Shown here one piece after another: positions 35,588-44,300 of a DNA stretch of 58,823 nt. The DNA lies in the NCBI GenBank assembly GCA_020073015.1, contig JAIQFZ010000041.1, positions 1-58,823 on the forward strand, read 5' to 3'. The notes beneath the pieces are model-generated. The model searched no databases. It was not told the DNA's origin and saw only the letters and a program-made list of their open reading frames with translations. How positions within the stretch are numbered: position 1 is the stretch's first letter; each line of letters begins with the position of its first letter. This DNA comes from Terriglobia bacterium. Lineage in GTDB: Bacteria > Acidobacteriota > Terriglobia > Terriglobales > Acidobacteriaceae. Position numbers and translations under genes: made by a program.

Positions 35588-36981
35588 CCCCAGAATTCGC
35601 AGGAAGCCAAGTGGTGATCGAACTTCTTTATCTGATTGCGAGCGTGCTTTTCATCCTCTCGCTGCGCTGGATGAGTTCGCCGGCCACGGCTCGCCACGGC
35701 ATCTGGGCGGGCGAAGTGGGTATGCTGCTGGCCATCTGCGGCACCCTCTTGCACCACGGGATCGTAGACTATCGGTTGATTGCCATCGCGCTCGTGCTGG
35801 GCACGATCATCGGCGTGCCGCTCGGACGCGTCGCCATGACCGCCGTCCCCCAGCGAACGGCCCTGAGCCACGCGTTTGGCGCTCTGTGCGTGACGCTGGT
35901 CGGCTCGGCCGAGTTCTATCTGCGGTCGCCCGATATTTCCCGATTCATGATGTCGGTGCTCTCCCTCGAAGTCATCTTGGGCGGTCTGACAGTTACAGGC
36001 AGCTTGATGGCAGCAGGGAAGTTGCAGGAGATCCTGCCGCAGCGGCCGCTGACGTACAAGGGGCAGAACTTCGTCAATTTTCTGTTGCTTGCGGTCGCGC
36101 TCGCGCTCGCCGTGTCCCTGGTGCTGCATCCGGGAGCGCGTACGCTGTTTCCGTTCATGATTCTGGTTGCGTTGTCGTTCGGAGTGTTGTTGATCATCCC
36201 GATCGGCGGCGCGGACATGCCGACGGTCATCTCGCTGCTGAACGCCTACGCTGGGCTCTCGGCAGCGGCCATGGGCTTCGTTCTCGACAGCAAGTTGCTG
36301 ATTATTGCGGGCGCGCTCGATGGGTCTTCAGGTCTGATCCTCTCGATCATCATGTCGAAAGCCATGAACCGATCGTTTACGAATGTGCTGTTCGGGGCGT
36401 TCGGTCAGGTACAGGCTGCAGCGGCCGCGGGACAGGAAGCTCGGCCCGTACGCAGTGCAACACCGGAAGAAGCCGCCGCCATTCTTTCCGCCGCGAACCG
36501 GGTCATCGTCGTCCCGGGATACGGCATGGCAGTCGCGCAGGCGCAACACAAAGTGCGTGAACTGTACGATGGTTTAAGCAAGCGTGGCGTCGATGTCCGT
36601 TTTGCCATTCACCCGGTCGCCGGCCGCATGCCGGGCCACATGAATGTGCTGCTCGCGGAAGCGGATATCCCCTACGATCGCCTGATCGAAATGGATGAGA
36701 TCAACGGCGATTTCCCTCAGACCGACGTTGCCCTCGTGATCGGCGCCAATGATGTCACGAATCCGGCAGCCCGCACAGACACTACCAGCCCGATCTATGG
36801 CATGCCCATCCTCGACGTGGATAAATCCCATACCGTAATGGTGATCAAGCGAAGCATGAACCCCGGTTTCGCGGGCATTGATAACCCGCTCTACTATCTC
36901 GATAACACGCTCATGCTCTTCGGCGATGCCAAAGTTTTTGTGGGGAGTATCGTGCGGGAACTGAGTGGGGGACACACCTAA
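35584..36981 (+). CDS. pntB: NAD(P) transhydrogenase, subunit beta
   Basis: A 465-residue protein. The N-terminal half has about eight to nine membrane helices of the proton-conducting domain II (GGADMPTVISLLNAYAGLSA is the conserved helix). The C-terminal 175 residues are NADP-binding domain III: VIVVPGYGMAVAQAQ, RMPGHMNVLLAEADIPYDRL, VIGANDVTNPAA and KRSMNPGFAGIDNPLYY. All expected motifs are present. It is the last gene of the operon; with PntAA and PntAB it forms the complete enzyme. Confidence 0.96.
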   Translation: MTPEFAGSQVVIELLYLIASVLFILSLRWMSSPATARHGIWAGEVGMLLAICGTLLHHGIVDYRLIAIALVLGTIIGVPLGRVAMTAVPQRTALSHAFGALCVTLVGSAEFYLRSPDISRFMMSVLSLEVILGGLTVTGSLMAAGKLQEILPQRPLTYKGQNFVNFLLLAVALALAVSLVLHPGARTLFPFMILVALSFGVLLIIPIGGADMPTVISLLNAYAGLSAAAMGFVLDSKLLIIAGALDGSSGLILSIIMSKAMNRSFTNVLFGAFGQVQAAAAAGQEARPVRSATPEEAAAILSAANRVIVVPGYGMAVAQAQHKVRELYDGLSKRGVDVRFAIHPVAGRMPGHMNVLLAEADIPYDRLIEMDEINGDFPQTDVALVIGANDVTNPAARTDTTSPIYGMPILDVDKSHTVMVIKRSMNPGFAGIDNPLYYLDNTLMLFGDAKVFVGSIVRELSGGHT

Positions 36982-37080
36982 ATAGGCATTGGAAGGTAGC
37001 CTGCCTTGCGGCAGACATAAAGTTCGGCGGGCTTCAGCCTGGCAGGGGGAAGATTGCGCAAGCCGCAGCCCGCCTTCTGA

Positions 37081-37326
37081 TCAGGCGGCTTTCTTCATTT
37101 GCCGCATCTTGGCCCAACGTGCTTTCTGCGCAAGAGAAATTCTCCTGCGGCCTGCAGCGGAGAGAACGCGCTTCGCCCGGCGTTGCCCACCGGTATAAGA
37201 CGCGCCCTGGCCTCGGGTAAGCTTTTCCAGCACGGCAATCGCTTCCCCAAGTTTCTGCACTTCGTTTTGCGCTTCCCGGCGTTCCTCGCGGAGCCGCGAC
37301 AGCGCCTTAGCGATGTTTGTCATCAA
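37081..37326 (-). CDS. Small coiled-coil, basic-tailed protein
   Basis: An 81-residue protein (start ATG 37326 or 37323). The first half is a charged coiled coil (ALSRLREERREAQNEVQKLG), the second is strongly basic and ends in SAAGRRRISLAQKARWAKMR. The R-R-I-x-x-A-Q-x-A-R-W-A-K block is common in small acidobacterial proteins and looks like a DNA- or RNA-contacting tail. Function is unknown. Just upstream of the start, TACCGcCGGTA (37347-37357) is a small palindrome that could be an operator. Confidence 0.7.
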   Translation of the reverse strand: MMTNIAKALSRLREERREAQNEVQKLGEAIAVLEKLTRGQGASYTGGQRRAKRVLSAAGRRRISLAQKARWAKMRQMKKAA

Positions 37327-37641
37327 ATACCCCCTCGGGTAACTACCGCCGGTAATTGTATTACTTAGATTAGTTCTCTGCCAGTTTTATTGCTGCGGAC
37401 CAAAAATAGGTTGGCAGCTAAGATGACCAGGGGATAAGGTGAAGTCAGGCCAGAGCCCCAGCCCGGAGCCAACCGGAGGCCGGACGATCCAAAAAGAAAC
37501 AGGCCTTATACGGGAGAAAGAGAGATTGCGGCTAACGCTGGTGACGACCAACCGAAATCGCGGCTTCTGCGGCGTGGTCACCGGCGCGCGGCACCGAGAG
37601 CCTGACGCTTTCGACTCGCACTCGAAGAATCGTCCATGACA

Positions 37642-37688
37642 AAGGCCCTGCCGCAGGCTGGCGAATTCGCAGCCTGCGGCAGGGCCTT
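37642..37688. repeat. Perfect 19-bp inverted repeat
   Basis: AAGGCCCTGCCGCAGGCTG (37642-37660) is matched exactly at 37670-37688 around GCGAATTCG, itself nearly palindromic. No T tract follows on either strand. It lies 41 bp behind the minus-strand gene that ends at 37729 and may help to end its transcript or be an extragenic palindrome. The rest of 37327-37728 contains no gene I can support. Confidence 0.75.
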
Positions 37689-37728
37689 CGGCCGCTGGTT
37701 GACGGAACGAATCAAGACGCCCGCACGG

Positions 37729-38400
37729 TTAGTCGGTCGAGACCTTCCAGCCGTAGTAGTTCTTCACCAGCGCCACCGAGACTTTGGTCGGGCCCGCGTG
37801 ATAGAAGGTCGCGCCGTACTTGTCGATCAGCGTGGAGCGGTCCCAGGTGCTGAACTTTTTCACCGCTGGTCCCGCTGCATCGAATAGGTCGCCGGCCTTG
37901 GTCGGCTCCCATTTCCAGGAATACTCAACCACCGCTCTGTTTGGCGCCAGCATCGTGATCTTGCCGATTTCCAGTAGCTTTCTTTGCCCGAGGGGCACGG
38001 CGTAATCGTCATTCCCGTCCTTGTCCTTGGACTGTTTGACGCCGGCGATCTCAGCCAGGAATGCCTGGCCCTGGGGCGTCAGGGAAACTGGCGTCTTCGA
38101 GGCGGACTCCTTGCCGATCTTGAGGTAGCCCTCGTTTTCCAGCAGGCGATAATTCGGCTCACGCAGCTTGTCGCTCACGCTCGTGTTGATCTTTCCAGTC
38201 TGGAAATGCAGCACCGCCGGCTTCTGGCCCTCCAGCAGCGCCAGTACGACCGGCGTAGCCTCGGCCGTGCTCAGCACCTTCCTGCTCTCCGCTACGAAAT
38301 ACAGCGCGACGCCCACAATGCCGACGATCAACACTACAATCAGAAGTAACGGAACGATGGACGAAGTCTTTTTTTCCATCTCAAGCTCTTGTTCAAACAT
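37729..38400 (-). CDS. Membrane-anchored protein of unknown function
   Basis: A 223-residue protein with one N-terminal membrane helix (IVPLLLIVVLIVGIVGVALYFV, 15-36) and a periplasmic domain. The domain has a winged-helix-like stretch (NYRLLENEGYLKIGKESASK) and ends with a beta-rich part (PTKVSVALVKNYYGWKVSTD). It resembles a group of uncharacterised acidobacterial proteins. The start may be at MEKKTSS (38379). It shares the divergent promoter region, with its CRP-type box, with the TonB-like gene at 38673. Confidence 0.75.
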   Translation of the reverse strand: MFEQELEMEKKTSSIVPLLLIVVLIVGIVGVALYFVAESRKVLSTAEATPVVLALLEGQKPAVLHFQTGKINTSVSDKLREPNYRLLENEGYLKIGKESASKTPVSLTPQGQAFLAEIAGVKQSKDKDGNDDYAVPLGQRKLLEIGKITMLAPNRAVVEYSWKWEPTKAGDLFDAAGPAVKKFSTWDRSTLIDKYGATFYHAGPTKVSVALVKNYYGWKVSTD

Positions 38401-38672
38401 GACACCCTCCAGGCAAATCCCGCGTCCGCAAGAAGGACCGCGACTCCACCTTCATTTTCCGCCAAGCCGGCCCCGCGCCCTGTGACGTAGCTCACACTGC
38501 ATTGTTGGCAAAGTCACCGGAGCGGCTCCGCAACGGCGCAGCGTTCTCTCGATGACTTGCAAGGACTTTCATCTGCAACTGAAACAATGGATTCACTGAC
38601 GCTTGTAAGTTGCTGATGGAACTGTCTTTAATGATTTCGGAGCCTGGAAGATGAATTGCCATCCTACCAACG
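38401..38672. other. Divergent promoter region
   Basis: This region separates the genes starting at 38400 (minus) and 38673 (plus). Its one clear element is the CRP-like box at 38481-38496. No small gene is evident. Confidence 0.45.
38481..38496. promoter_or_regulatory. CRP/FNR-family binding site
   Basis: TGTGACGTAGCTCACA has the exact TGTGA-N6-TCACA symmetry of a CRP site. It is 80 bp from the minus-strand start and 176 bp from the plus-strand start. A regulator of the CRP family is not encoded in the window. Confidence 0.7.
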
Positions 38673-39152
38673 ATGAAGGGTCTGCGACCGGCCAAGAGGA
38701 CCATAACCGGAAAGGTGCTGGCGGGCGCCGCGCTCGTCGCGCTGGGCAGCACTGTGGCCTGGTGCGCTGCGGCCTTCTCGCAGAGTGTGGTTCCGCTCCG
38801 CACTTCACTGGCCCAGCGGGAACAAAACCTGCACCGCATGCCCGTGCATATCTCCGAGTTTTCGCTGATTTCCGAGCCGCACGCCTGGTCGGGCTGTGGA
38901 GAGGTTCGGCCCCCAGAAGCCTTGCTCACTCCAGACCCGCTGCTGCAGCTTCAGGATGACGGCCTCCCCGTACGGGTCAGCTTCATTGTGGGTTCCGATG
39001 GGCACGTGCACAGTGCCTTCATCCTCGACAGCGGCGGACCCTACCGGGACCAATTGATCCTGCGCGCGGTTCGCCGTTGGCGTTATCGCCCAGCACTCTG
39101 CAACGGGGTTCCGACCGATTCCGAAGCCCGCGTGCGATTCGCCCTCCGCTAA
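38673..39152 (+). CDS. Short TonB-type C-terminal domain protein
   Basis: A 159-residue protein with an N-terminal anchor or signal (LAGAALVALGSTVAWCAAAF) and a C-terminal TonB fold: VRVSFIVGSDGHVHSAFILD, then AVRRWRYRPALCNGVPTDSE. It lacks the proline-rich spacer of a true TonB, so it may not span the periplasm, and instead could bind a receptor or serve another periplasmic task. Three cysteines outside the signal (for example WSGCGEV and ALCNG) might form a disulfide. It lies next to the zinc-ribbon/NTF2 gene on the same strand (39 bp gap). Confidence 0.8.
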   Translation: MKGLRPAKRTITGKVLAGAALVALGSTVAWCAAAFSQSVVPLRTSLAQREQNLHRMPVHISEFSLISEPHAWSGCGEVRPPEALLTPDPLLQLQDDGLPVRVSFIVGSDGHVHSAFILDSGGPYRDQLILRAVRRWRYRPALCNGVPTDSEARVRFALR

Positions 39153-39191
39153 GTTGACAGTTTCTCCTACAATGGCATCGGTGAGGTGCAC

Positions 39192-40121
39192 GTGAGCCCA
39201 GAGAATCCGAATCCTCCAGACGCAGAAAAGGATCAACCGGGGGAGAACCGCGAGCTTGAGGAGTTCTTTCATCGGCTCCCAGCGAACTTTCGCTGGCCGA
39301 AGCCGAACGACGAGGCGATTGCCGCGGCCATGGAAGCGATCCAGCGCATGTCAGGCGGTGTCGCGGGTGCAGAACTCGCGGTGGGCGGCGGCACCGAGGG
39401 GAGTGCGTGCGAGGGATGCGGCGGCTTGCTGCCGGCGGGGGCACGGTTTTGCGTCTGGTGCGGTGTGCGCACACAATCGGATCGGTCAGGGGAAACAGGG
39501 GCTGCTCCCCAGCCTCGGGCCGGTGAGCAGCACCATTATCACCATCACTATCACCACTTCGTCCCGGCGCAAGCCAACGGATCCGCGGCGTCCCTGGCCG
39601 AGCTGGACACGTCGGCACGACGGGGTCGCGCTCCGGTTCCGGGTTCTACTCCCGGCTCCACCGGTGGCCGAGCGGAAGCGTCCGCTCGCCAGGTAGCCCA
39701 GGATTGGGCCCAGGCTTGTAACACCAAGCACATGGATGATCTGCTGGAACTCTACGCTGCCGACGCCACCCTGATCCGTTCCAGTGTTCCGCCGGTTCGG
39801 AGTCTTTCCGCCATCCGTGAGTTTCTGTTTTCACTGCTCGAGGCCGGGCTGGGCGATGTCGAGATGGAATCGCTTCGCACTGAGGTGATGGGCGAGATTG
39901 CCATGGACATCGGTCGCTGCAAGATGCTTGTGCCCGTCGCCATGGGCAAGCGCAGGGAAGAGCGTGGGAAATATCTGCTTGTCCTGGTCCGCCAGCCCGC
40001 CGGCACCTGGAAAATTATTGCCGATTGCTGGTCCGCCGACTTGGCCGTGAGTGCGCCGCCCGTTCCGGACGCTAGCAGGAAGGGAATGGAACCAAGCTTG
40101 CCGGCACGCAAGCCCCGCTAA
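39192..40121 (+). CDS. Zinc-ribbon and NTF2-like (SnoaL/DUF4440) fusion protein
   Basis: A 309-residue protein. A four-cysteine ribbon stands near 72-92 (CEGCGG...RFCVWCG). A histidine cluster (HHYHHHYHHF, near 113-122) follows, then a Ser/Gly-rich linker and an NTF2-like domain at about 165-295 (QVAQDWAQACNTKHMDDLLE, YAADATLIRSS, TWKIIADCWSAD). The NTF2 part resembles SgcJ/EcaC-like and ketosteroid-isomerase-like domains. There is no signal, so it is cytosolic. The start is a GTG at 39192 behind GTGAGG; a GTG at 39186 is possible. It converges on the DUF3179 gene with two bases between stops. Confidence 0.8.
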   Translation: MSPENPNPPDAEKDQPGENRELEEFFHRLPANFRWPKPNDEAIAAAMEAIQRMSGGVAGAELAVGGGTEGSACEGCGGLLPAGARFCVWCGVRTQSDRSGETGAAPQPRAGEQHHYHHHYHHFVPAQANGSAASLAELDTSARRGRAPVPGSTPGSTGGRAEASARQVAQDWAQACNTKHMDDLLELYAADATLIRSSVPPVRSLSAIREFLFSLLEAGLGDVEMESLRTEVMGEIAMDIGRCKMLVPVAMGKRREERGKYLLVLVRQPAGTWKIIADCWSADLAVSAPPVPDASRKGMEPSLPARKPR

Positions 40122-40123
40122 CC

Positions 40124-41137
40124 TCAGTGGCTGTACACCGTGGTTTGCGGATGGTAGTTCTTCCAGTCGAACCAGAAGTCTTTCAGAAAATTGATTTTCT
40201 CCAGGCACTGCCCGGTCGCGGGCCCACTGACCGCGCAGCCCTCAAAATTCCAGGCGCTACCATCTGAGTCGATCAGCCGCTCCTCCGCACTTTGCGGATC
40301 GCGGTAGAGTTCAATCTCCGATCCATTCCACTGCCGGCGAAAGGCTCGTGCCGATACGCCGTCCTTCCCGGTCACGAGCACGACCGGAATGCCCGCAATC
40401 TTGTCCTCGATCGGACTCTGTTTGAGCACGCGCTCCAGAGGAAATGCTCGCGCCTGTCCGCCCATCTCAATTCCCAGAATCACATCTCGATCCTTCAGCC
40501 CCTGCCCAGGAAAACTCACCGGGACCGGATATTTCGCAACTTCCTTCTCCCAGTCGTTGTCGTAGTCCTTCTCGCGACCAGCGACCGGAGCCAACACAAC
40601 GCCGTGCGGCGCGCCTGACTTCCAAAGTCCGAAAGACAGCTCGTCATAGGGCGCCAGTTCCAGCATCGCGCCTGCCAGCGGCCCGGAAATCGCCCGGCCT
40701 GTGACCTGCTGCCACCAGGAGCCGGTCTCGCGGTCGCGCATCAGAAAATTCTGGTTGTTGATCCCGGCGAGATAGAAATGTAATTCGCGTCCCTGCGCCG
40801 TCCGTTTCCACACCAGACCGGTGTGACAGAGCGTTCAATAGGTGACGACGATCGGCACCGCTCCCACCACGTCATTCAGAATGTGATGGTACGCCATCTG
40901 CCGGATCGGGTAGGCCCGCGCGTCCGGTCCCATCTGCACCGTCATCACCATTTCTTTGTCGGAAAGATGCGCATCGCCCGCCGCGATGAATCCGGCCGCC
41001 TGAATGGGCCGGAACATCCATTCAAAATAGTTCAGGCGAACCATGACTGCCGAACCTGCACTCAGCACCATGGCCGCGACCAAGCCGGTCCGCGCCATGC
41101 TGGAGGCGGTTCGCCACCGACTCAGGCAGAGCACCAA
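40124..41137 (-). CDS. DUF3179-family protein with in-frame TGA at its CxxC motif (candidate selenoprotein)
   Basis: Read through one TGA at 40835-40837 the frame gives about 337 residues. Before it come membrane helices and LNYFEWMFRPIQAAGFIAAG, MAYHHILNDVV and VPIVVTY. After it come TLCHTGLVWKR, RDRETGSWWQQVTGRAISGP and, in the second half, AFPLERVL, FEGCAVSGPATGQCLEK and FWFDWKNYHPQT. These are the marks of DUF3179, whose members have Cys where the TGA falls (VTYC-x-x-C). No frameshift accompanies the TGA. A hairpin with loop GGUCU begins 8 nt behind it. Selenocysteine (U-T-L-C) is the attractive reading; a Cys-to-stop mutation is the alternative. The 5' end is also disturbed. Start uncertain. 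Confidence 0.62.
40808..40826 (-). promoter_or_regulatory. SECIS-like hairpin behind the in-frame TGA
   Basis: On the coding strand, (T)CACACC-GGTCT-GGTGTG(G) forms six Watson-Crick pairs plus one U-G pair. The apical loop begins 16 bases after the TGA. Known bacterial SECIS elements place a short loop with G in its first two positions about 16-37 bases after UGA; the E. coli fdhF loop contains the same GGUCU. The stem also encodes the family-conserved H-T-G-L-V-W, so codon preference could create part of it by chance. Confidence 0.5.
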
Positions 41138-41250
41138 GACTGGTAGCGGAACGGCCGGATCACGAACGCCGGAATCAGAAAGAGTCCAACCCCCGCCACG
41201 GTCAGCAGAAGGACCAGAGCTTCCAGAACGCTATTCCGAGCCTTGGACAT
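41122..41250 (-). pseudogene. Probable detached N-terminus of the DUF3179 gene
   Basis: ATG 41250 opens a 42-codon frame: a polar start, one strong membrane helix (LVLLLTVAGVGLFLIPAFVI) and RPFRYQSW, then TGA at 41122. The DUF3179 frame begins in this overlap one frame over. The helix is what I would expect at the N-terminus of these proteins, so a deletion or frameshift between 41122 and 41165 may have split the gene. A separate small membrane protein translated with the main frame is the alternative. Confidence 0.45.
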
Positions 41251-41329
41251 GAACGGCAAAACTCCCCACGGTACGCAATGATGTTGAGGATACCATCCCC
41301 AGGAATTTAAGGTGGCCGTTGTCTACCCG

Positions 41330-41362
41330 AAAACAAAAGCCCCGATCCTCGCGGATCGGGGC
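41330..41362 (-). terminator. Intrinsic terminator of the pseudopilin operon
   Basis: GCCCCGATCC (41339-41348) pairs with GGATCGGGGC (41353-41362) around a four-base loop. On the minus strand it runs into TTTTGTTTT. It stands 25 bases behind the stop of the PilX-like gene. Confidence 0.9.
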
Positions 41363-41386
41363 GGCTTGGGTTGGTTGAGTTGACGT

Positions 41387-44300
41387 TTAGTATGTGCGAG
41401 CCGTGAAGAGTTGCCGGTAGCCCAGGCTGTCGACGTCGCGGAACAGCGGCGTTCCCGGCGGCAGGCCTGCGGGCAAGGCGAAATCCGAGTCGAAACTGTA
41501 ATTACGCGTGGGTGGCGAATATACGGTGGTGCAACACTTGTATATCCCGGTGTTGTATGTGGCGTAAAACAGGTTGACCAGCGAGCCCTTATAATTCAGG
41601 GTTTGTCCGCCCCAGTTTTCCAGGTAGCGCAGGAAGTTGTGTACACCTCCGTCGGTGCCCATATCTTGCGCACCCCAGCCCGGCTTCGGGAAAGTCATGT
41701 TCTTCCCACCGGCAATCGCAACGCGGTAGTAGGTGTTGGTGGCAACCCGATTCGCTGGGTTGGTAACAGTGCTCGTGCCGCCGATACCCAAGCTTTTCCT
41801 GTCGTCCCAGCTGTTCGAGAGGACCGTGACGGCGTCGGCGATGATAGCGGTAGCCGCGTGCCCGGCCTTATCCGCGCCGCCGCCCCAGGCGGTGTCCGTG
41901 GAGTTAGAGTTGTAGTCGCCCTGAATGTACACCGGGTTCTCCGACGCTACCGTGAATCCGCCGGTGTTCGGTGCGGCCGCGTCCGTTCTCAGGGGCACGT
42001 TGCCGAGTGATCCATCCACCAGCTTCAGTGCGTGGCGGGCCCCGCTGACCCAGTTTTTGCGGGCCGTGGTACTGCAACTCGCAATCCGGTTGCCGGCCGC
42101 GGTGCCATAGGGATCGTCCGGGGCTGCGGCGACGATGACGGCGTTCAGGTTCTGGGTCGGGCTGGCTTGTGTACCGTAGAAGCCTAATCCCAGATTGGCG
42201 GCTCCGAAGTTGTCCAACACGCCGTTCTGATTAACGTCCTCGGGCGAATAGGCTGTGTGGCCGGCCGATTTCGGTTCCAGCAATGCGTTGGGTGTACCAG
42301 CGGCACTGGCGGAGTTAATCACGTCTTCCAGGCCGGAGTCTCCGCTCTTCGTGTTGGCCTTGTTCGGATTCGGCAACATTCCGCGGCGATCCGAGAAATA
42401 CAGCACATAGCCGTTCTGGGTCAGGTAATCGACATTGCCGCCGTTCGTGCCAATACTGCCCTTCAGCCATCTCTTCAAGTTGCCCACGTCGATTTCGACG
42501 GCATTCATCACGCCGTTGACCGTGCAGCTGTTGTCAGCCACAGTATTGTCACGGGCCTCGCCTTCGCGCGCATCGTAGAAGTTGATGGGGTACCAGTTGT
42601 CACGGGCCTCGCCTTCGCGCGCATCGTAGAAGTTGATGGGGTACCAGTTGTACTGCGTGATGCTCTGGGCCGCCGGTGGGGCGCCGGCATTGTAAGTGCC
42701 AAACCGCCAATTGCCCCCTGCTGCATCCGCCGCAACCTCCGGTGCAACGCCCCCAGTCCAGGTTTGGCAGTATGCCTTACCACTAACCGTTTTCGTGGCG
42801 GTACAAGCTGGGGGAGTCCCGGTGGAGTTTAGCGCACCGTCAACATTCCGATCCGCAGGTTCCTGAAGCAGCAGAATCGCGTCCGGGTTCACATCGTTGC
42901 TCCCGGCAGCCGCCGGCGAACTGCCTCCCGGGGCGGTGGGAGAGGTTAAGTCCCGGGCAAAGCCGAGTTGCAGCCATTCCATGGTTACCGGGTGCCAGTT
43001 GCCCGCAGCATCCTTGTATTCCACCCGCAGGTAGCCATCGATGAGGTTCCAGTTATTGGAGCTGGCCGAGTTAGAAGGCGCTGCTCCGTTGGGCAGAGCG
43101 TAATACGGATACGTGCCAAGAGTCGCTGGACAGTTGGCAGGAAACGCGGGCGAGTAAAGCACTTTGGTCGCATCAAACACCGCGGCCGGCGGACAGAGGC
43201 TAATCGCCGGGGTTCCGTTATTCGCGTAGATTGGGGCACCCGCCGGTTGCAGCAGGGTTGCTCCCGTCCACGGCGCAGGCGCATTCGCCCAGTCGGAAGA
43301 AGTGCAGGCGGTGCCCGCGCAAGTGCTCGGCAGCGGGACCGCGTTCGACGCGGCGGCGAAGTAGGTCACATACGAGGATCCCGCCGGCGGCGCCGGCAAG
43401 CCGGCTGGGACCGAGGTCGCGATGCCAAACTGGTTGCTTGGAGTGGCTCCGCCGACGTTCGCCAGCCGGACGTTGTTTGCATCCGCCGCGCCGCCCGGCA
43501 ACTCTGCCGGATCGTCGGACAGCAGCACGTGAATCTGCGCCAGATTATATTCTCGCGATGCGCCCAGTGACGACGTGGCCGATTCGCCGGTCTGCGGCCG
43601 GCGAATAATTTCGTAAGGGAATAGCGTGCCGCTCACGAAGGGCAGCGAGAGCTTCTTGGCGCCCGTTCCGCCCGCATTTCCGTAGTTGCCATCGATAATA
43701 TCGCCGTTGTAGTAGCTCGAGGACAAAGAAACCGTGTTCCAACCCTGAGGAGAGGGCGTAGAGGTGTTCTGGCCCGACTGCGGCGGGATTCCACCCGCAC
43801 CCGTCACGCTGCCCTCCGACAGCCCGAGGGCTCGGCAGTGCGGCTTCGCTCCGTCACAACCCGCCGGTTGGGTCGGAATCTGTACCGTGCCGTTATATTG
43901 GGTGCCCGGGGGAAACCCATTGGCCAGATTGGCCCGAACCACGTTGCCGTAGACCGACACCTTGTCATGAAAAGTCAGGGTGCTGCCTGGCCCGACGAAG
44001 GGATACAAGTCCTGGTTGGTGTGTACGCGGCCGGCGAAATCAAAATCGGGACCGCTAAAGAACGAGAGATCGTTCTCCGAGAACACGCCGAACTGGAACA
44101 CCGGAATCAGCGCCACTTGCGCCTGCCGTGTCATGCTGACTTCTTGTCCGCCCGGTTCGGCCGCCGTGGCCAGCATGGTGACTGGAATGATCTGCGCCCA
44201 CAAGCCCTGGTTCGGTCCCGCCGTGATCTGCCCAAACTTCGCGGTCAGGGGACCCGAGCAACCCGAGGCCGGCGTCACCGAGTAGTCCTTCCACGTCACG

